From the NCBI GenBank assembly GCA_003453595.1, contig DMOG01000013.1:1-44861 (forward strand): 44,861 nucleotides of DNA. Direction: 5' to 3'. The stretch is from Candidatus Uhrbacteria bacterium. Lineage in GTDB: Bacteria; Patescibacteriota; Patescibacteriia; UBA9934. This document shows, one piece after another, positions 42,492 through 44,861 of this stretch. The translations under genes and the position numbers were made by a program. How positions within the stretch are numbered: position 1 is the first letter of the stretch; every line of letters begins with the position of its first letter. The notes below the pieces were generated by a model that saw only the letters and a program-made list of their open reading frames with translations, had not been told where the DNA came from and searched no databases.

Positions 42492-42516
42492 GTTTTCGTA
42501 GCGAAGCGAAGAAAAC
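42492..42516. repeat. GTAGCGAAGCGAA-loop hairpin, copy 3
   Basis: GTTTTC-loop-GAAAAC with loop GTAGCGAAGCGAA. Its downstream flank is similar to that of copy 1 at 40283. 42361-42605 holds no gene. Confidence 0.7.
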
Positions 42517-42605
42517 TACAAATACCCCCCCCTTTTTTTAATTAAAAATAAAATTTTGTTCGTTATCGAAAAGTGTGCCCTATCGGGTAAAATAAAAGCA
42601 TATTT

Positions 42606-42714
42606 CACATAACGTTTCGGCATATCTGATGTTTGCCGTAGCGTAGCGAAGGCAAATATGGGTGGAGGCTTTTGTAAAAAGCCGTAACCAGATATGCCGT
42701 GTTAGCTGATGTAT
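42606..42714. repeat. Palindromic element with attC-like layout
   Basis: CACATAAC, spacer GTTT, CGGCATATCTG (42618-42628); two inner hairpins (TTTGCC/GGCAAA with loop GTAGCGTAGCGAA, and GGCTTTT/AAAAGCC); then CAGATATGCCG (42689-42699), T, GTTAGCTG. The AAC...GTT outer boxes with an unpaired spacer and a perfect 11-bp inner arm resemble integron attC sites. The last 14 bases recur at 32345. Confidence 0.65.
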
Positions 42715-42776
42715 TCCTTTTCTTTTTTCCGACAGCAGTCGGAATTGTTTTAAAAAATTTTCAAATTTCTTTTTCC

Positions 42777-42827
42777 GTTTTGGATTTTGGGCAGAGGGGT
42801 TAGGGGTGAATGCCCAAAATCCAAAAC
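42777..42827. repeat. G-rich loop repeat, copy 5 (best formed)
   Basis: Perfect 17-bp stem GTTTTGGATTTTGGGCA/TGCCCAAAATCCAAAAC with loop GAGGGGTTAGGGGTGAA. It starts 3 bases after the stop of the TOPRIM gene. No T-run follows on minus, so it is not a standard terminator. Confidence 0.85.
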
Positions 42828-42830
42828 TCC

Positions 42831-43397
42831 TTATTCTGTAGTAGCAAAAAGTTCGGTGAAGTTGGCTCTTATTTCATCTTCTGTGCAATTATTGAAAACT
42901 AAGTCAAAATCGAAATCCTTAAACCTAGGAGCGTCTTTTCCAAATTGTTTTAAAAACTCTGCTTTGCAATAGTCTCTAAAATCTTTCAGAGTGATAAAAT
43001 CTGAAGGCTCTTTTGGGCTCTTTCCAGCAAGTTTTAATAATAGGTGTTCAGAATTGCATATTAAGAATTGAACAATATCTCCACCAGCTTGTATCATGGT
43101 TTCTATTCGCGAAGAGTCGTCAAGGTCTTTATCTAAGACAAAGAACAATGTCTGCCCAGAGTACTTTTTCTTGATAGAGTCGTATTTTGCTTTAAAACTA
43201 CTAATAGTACCAGCACCATTTAATTTGCCTTGAGATACGTTTGATTTTACAATTTGCACCCTATCGCTAAACTTAATATTAGACTTATCAAACAATCCTC
43301 TAAACTTATTTCTTGTTATGTATGCAAAAAGATTATACTCTGTAGTTCCTTCGCAAAGCAATAAATAATATATTATGAAGCTTTTTTTCTTCTCCAT
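42831..43397 (-). CDS. TOPRIM/RloB-like protein of a two-gene defence-type pair
   Basis: 188 residues. TOPRIM-like order: LLLCEGTTEYNLFAYI with the catalytic Glu (about residues 14-18), FFVLDKDLDDSSRIE with the Asp pair (about 86-93), then ICNSEHLLLKLAGKS, equivalent to the NPxFE-like segment in RloB. It is probably a nuclease activated or held by the ATPase encoded 5 bases upstream. This layout is known from RloA/RloB, PARIS and OLD-type abortive infection systems; which one it is cannot be decided by eye. The stop codon is followed by a G-rich hairpin. Confidence 0.7.
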   Translation of the reverse strand: MEKKKSFIIYYLLLCEGTTEYNLFAYITRNKFRGLFDKSNIKFSDRVQIVKSNVSQGKLNGAGTISSFKAKYDSIKKKYSGQTLFFVLDKDLDDSSRIETMIQAGGDIVQFLICNSEHLLLKLAGKSPKEPSDFITLKDFRDYCKAEFLKQFGKDAPRFKDFDFDLVFNNCTEDEIRANFTELFATTE

Positions 43398-43402
43398 AAA
43401 GT

Positions 43403-44680
43403 TTACAAAAGATTATTTATAATTCTGTTGAAATCTATAGTGTCAGGAACCCCGCCAATGGAGCCAAGACGATATTTACTTTTTATATTATCCCTCTCTC
43501 TAACATTGTAATCAGATACTTTTGATACAGTGATATTGTCATTTTTTTTCTCTAATATGTGTGCTTGATCATTTTGCAAGAGGTCAAAAGTTTCATGATT
43601 GTGAGAAGAAAAGAACAACTGCGCATTATTTTTGTTTATGTCTTTATCTTTAAAAAGATTGAGGATAGCAATCTCCATATCTGGGTGATAAAATTTGCTA
43701 GTTTCGTCATAAACAACAACACCTCCTGTTTTTAATATCTTAAGAATATCGCCTATATATGCTACGAGTTCGCGTGTTCCAGCAGAAAGCTCGGTGGCAC
43801 CAAGATTCTTATAGAAGTTGCTATATTTTGCCTCATAAGTGAAAGTAAAAGATTTGTTTGCAGGATTTGGATCGCCTTCTTTTTTAATAACAAGAGTCTC
43901 AAAAGAAGGTGTTTCAAAATATTTTAATACAGGATTTACTATGGCAAGCATTTCATCCTGTATTTTCGTGTCACTGTTAATATATTTAACCGCAAAAGCA
44001 AATAATCCATTTAAATTATTTTGTCCCATTTGAACTGAACGCTTGTCAGTAATGAAACAAAATTTAGTTTTTATTTGGCTAAGATTAGAAACACCGATTT
44101 CTTCTTTAAGATTTGCAAATACAGAAATATCCGAACTGTCATCTAAAATTACAGAGAGAAAAGAAGACTTTTTTGGTGCTACAATATTCTTCGCCAAAGA
44201 ACCCATTTTGCTTTCCATATTAGCTTCCAAGGAAATACTGTGATTCTTTCTACTAAAGATTTTTTTGTTGTTTTTGTATAATACCTCCTCAGAAATTTCT
44301 TTCCCTTCATTTATGATAGAAATTGAATAGTTATATTTAGTTTCTTCTATTATAAAATCCATTTCCAATACAATCGGCTTTGATTCCATTTCCTTTGTGT
44401 AGTTAGGAAGAGAAATAGCAGTTTCTATTTGCATACCATTAGGAGTAAGTATGGATTCTTGTTGTTTTGACACCATAACTCTAGTTATAGTATCAATAAT
44501 GTTTAATATGGTACTTTTACCTGAGGCATTTGCACCATAAAAACCAGAAATAAGAGATGCTCTTTCTTTCCCTATATTCACATAACCTATTTTTTCCTTT
44601 TCGCCCCCTTCAGTGAAGGATACTTCTATGGGATTTTTTATCCCATAGAAGTTACTTGCCTTAATTCGTGTTATAAACAT
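43403..44680 (-). CDS. AAA/ABC-type ATPase (AAA15-like) of the defence-type pair
   Basis: 425 residues. N-terminal IKASNFYGIKNPIEVSF and Walker A GFYGANASGKST (about residues 46-57), long insert, signature-like ATELSAGTRELVAYIGD (about 295-311), Walker B GGVVVYDETSKFYHPDM and H-loop LFFSSHNHETFD. This is the SMC/OLD-like ATPase of the RloA/AriA kind, usually a sensor that controls a partner toxin or nuclease. It is the first gene of a two-gene operon with the TOPRIM protein, under a strong promoter. Confidence 0.85.
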   Translation of the reverse strand: MFITRIKASNFYGIKNPIEVSFTEGGEKEKIGYVNIGKERASLISGFYGANASGKSTILNIIDTITRVMVSKQQESILTPNGMQIETAISLPNYTKEMESKPIVLEMDFIIEETKYNYSISIINEGKEISEEVLYKNNKKIFSRKNHSISLEANMESKMGSLAKNIVAPKKSSFLSVILDDSSDISVFANLKEEIGVSNLSQIKTKFCFITDKRSVQMGQNNLNGLFAFAVKYINSDTKIQDEMLAIVNPVLKYFETPSFETLVIKKEGDPNPANKSFTFTYEAKYSNFYKNLGATELSAGTRELVAYIGDILKILKTGGVVVYDETSKFYHPDMEIAILNLFKDKDINKNNAQLFFSSHNHETFDLLQNDQAHILEKKNDNITVSKVSDYNVRERDNIKSKYRLGSIGGVPDTIDFNRIINNLL

Positions 44681-44693
44681 ATTTTTTAATAAA

Positions 44694-44749
44694 TGACATT
44701 AATTTGTCTTAATATATCATTATTATACTCTTTGTAGAATTAATGTCAA
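44694..44749 (-). promoter_or_regulatory. Promoter and inverted repeat of the ATPase/TOPRIM operon
   Basis: On minus: TTGACA (44749-44744), 16 bp, TATAAT (44727-44722). TGACATTAAT (44694-44703) and ATTAATGTCA (44739-44748) are perfect 10-bp inverted repeats, one overlapping the -35 box and one downstream of the start site: a likely operator. Beyond it, to 44861, no gene is seen. Confidence 0.8.
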
Positions 44750-44861
44750 GTATTTTGCCAAAATATTGTCATATTTGATAATTGGACATATTTTTATATA
44801 CAGGCTGAGTAGCCGCTTTATGCCTGTTTTTCCCTTATGGGCATGTTCCCCAATCCCATTT

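Noticed and set aside
42777..42827. Treating the G-rich hairpin as a normal terminator
   Set aside because: No T-run follows the stem on the coding (minus) strand, and the conserved element is the loop, not the stem or tail.
29909..42830. Calling the island an integron
   Set aside because: No integrase or attI is visible, the outer boxes only partly fit the attC consensus, and gene leaders are long. I report it as a cassette-like array only.
1..44861. Recoded UGA (glycine), as in some CPR groups
   Set aside because: TGA ends many intact genes here (for example dnaG, the surface protein and the Cys-rich TOTE-operon gene), so the standard bacterial code applies.

Overview
The window looks like chromosomal DNA of a Candidate Phyla Radiation (Patescibacteria) bacterium, most likely of the Parcubacteria type. 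This is inferred from the AT-rich sequence, compact same-strand operons, near absence of Shine-Dalgarno sites, TGA used as stop, a surface protein with the GRILLQVE...GEAWYINP...RYYM module, an RGG/zinc-ribbon protein, and a lean set of housekeeping genes. No rRNA gene is present, so the lineage cannot be fixed from the sequence alone.

Layout. 1-3300: small minus-strand accessory genes (methyltransferase fragment, hypothetical protein, frameshifted TPR protein, BRO-N/DinD-like protein, SET protein). 3588-3913: tRNA-Asn(GUU) split by a group I intron. 4120-18810: mostly core genes, namely a large secreted protein, RGG/zinc protein, ABC-F ATPase, short FGGY kinase, lgt carrying in-frame repeat insertions, and a six-gene minus operon (SprT-like, M20-like, dnaG, rpoD, lipoprotein, thioredoxin/DsbD-like membrane protein), then Nudix and GNAT. 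18925-22504: a Fic / Cys-rich protein / TOTE-type primase-helicase operon with its own promoter and terminator. 22599-23051: tRNA-Ser(GGA) whose 5' half is duplicated around a GIY-YIG gene. 23294-29609: a DUF5680-like gene, a uridine-kinase-like pair, DsbA-like protein, gatA-gatC-ligA.

At about 29.9 kb a prepilin peptidase gene is cut down to its last 43 codons, and an accessory island begins that runs to the right edge. Its minus-strand genes (nucleotidyltransferase, SET protein, Cys-motif protein, 2051-residue repeat protein, Fic protein, ATPase+TOPRIM pair) are separated by recurring modules: long imperfect hairpins with ACATAAC/GTTATGT-like ends, G-rich hairpins next to stop codons, and a 47-bp direct repeat on both sides of the giant gene. 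The layout recalls a gene-cassette array, but no integrase is visible.

Two GC-rich plus-strand units inside the island (39.3-41.05 kb), and a third at 23.3 kb, have strong Shine-Dalgarno sites and similar promoter-region sequence and look foreign. The first is followed by a complete type III hammerhead ribozyme just before its terminator. The second ends in two mutually exclusive 3' hairpins. These units, the ribozyme and the cassette-like spacing are the most novel content of the window.

Together the core genes cover replication priming and ligation, sigma factor, Gln-tRNA amidotransferase, lipoprotein lipidation and disulfide exchange. The accessory genes are mainly conflict or defence-type proteins: TOTE, two Fic proteins, and an ATPase/TOPRIM pair.
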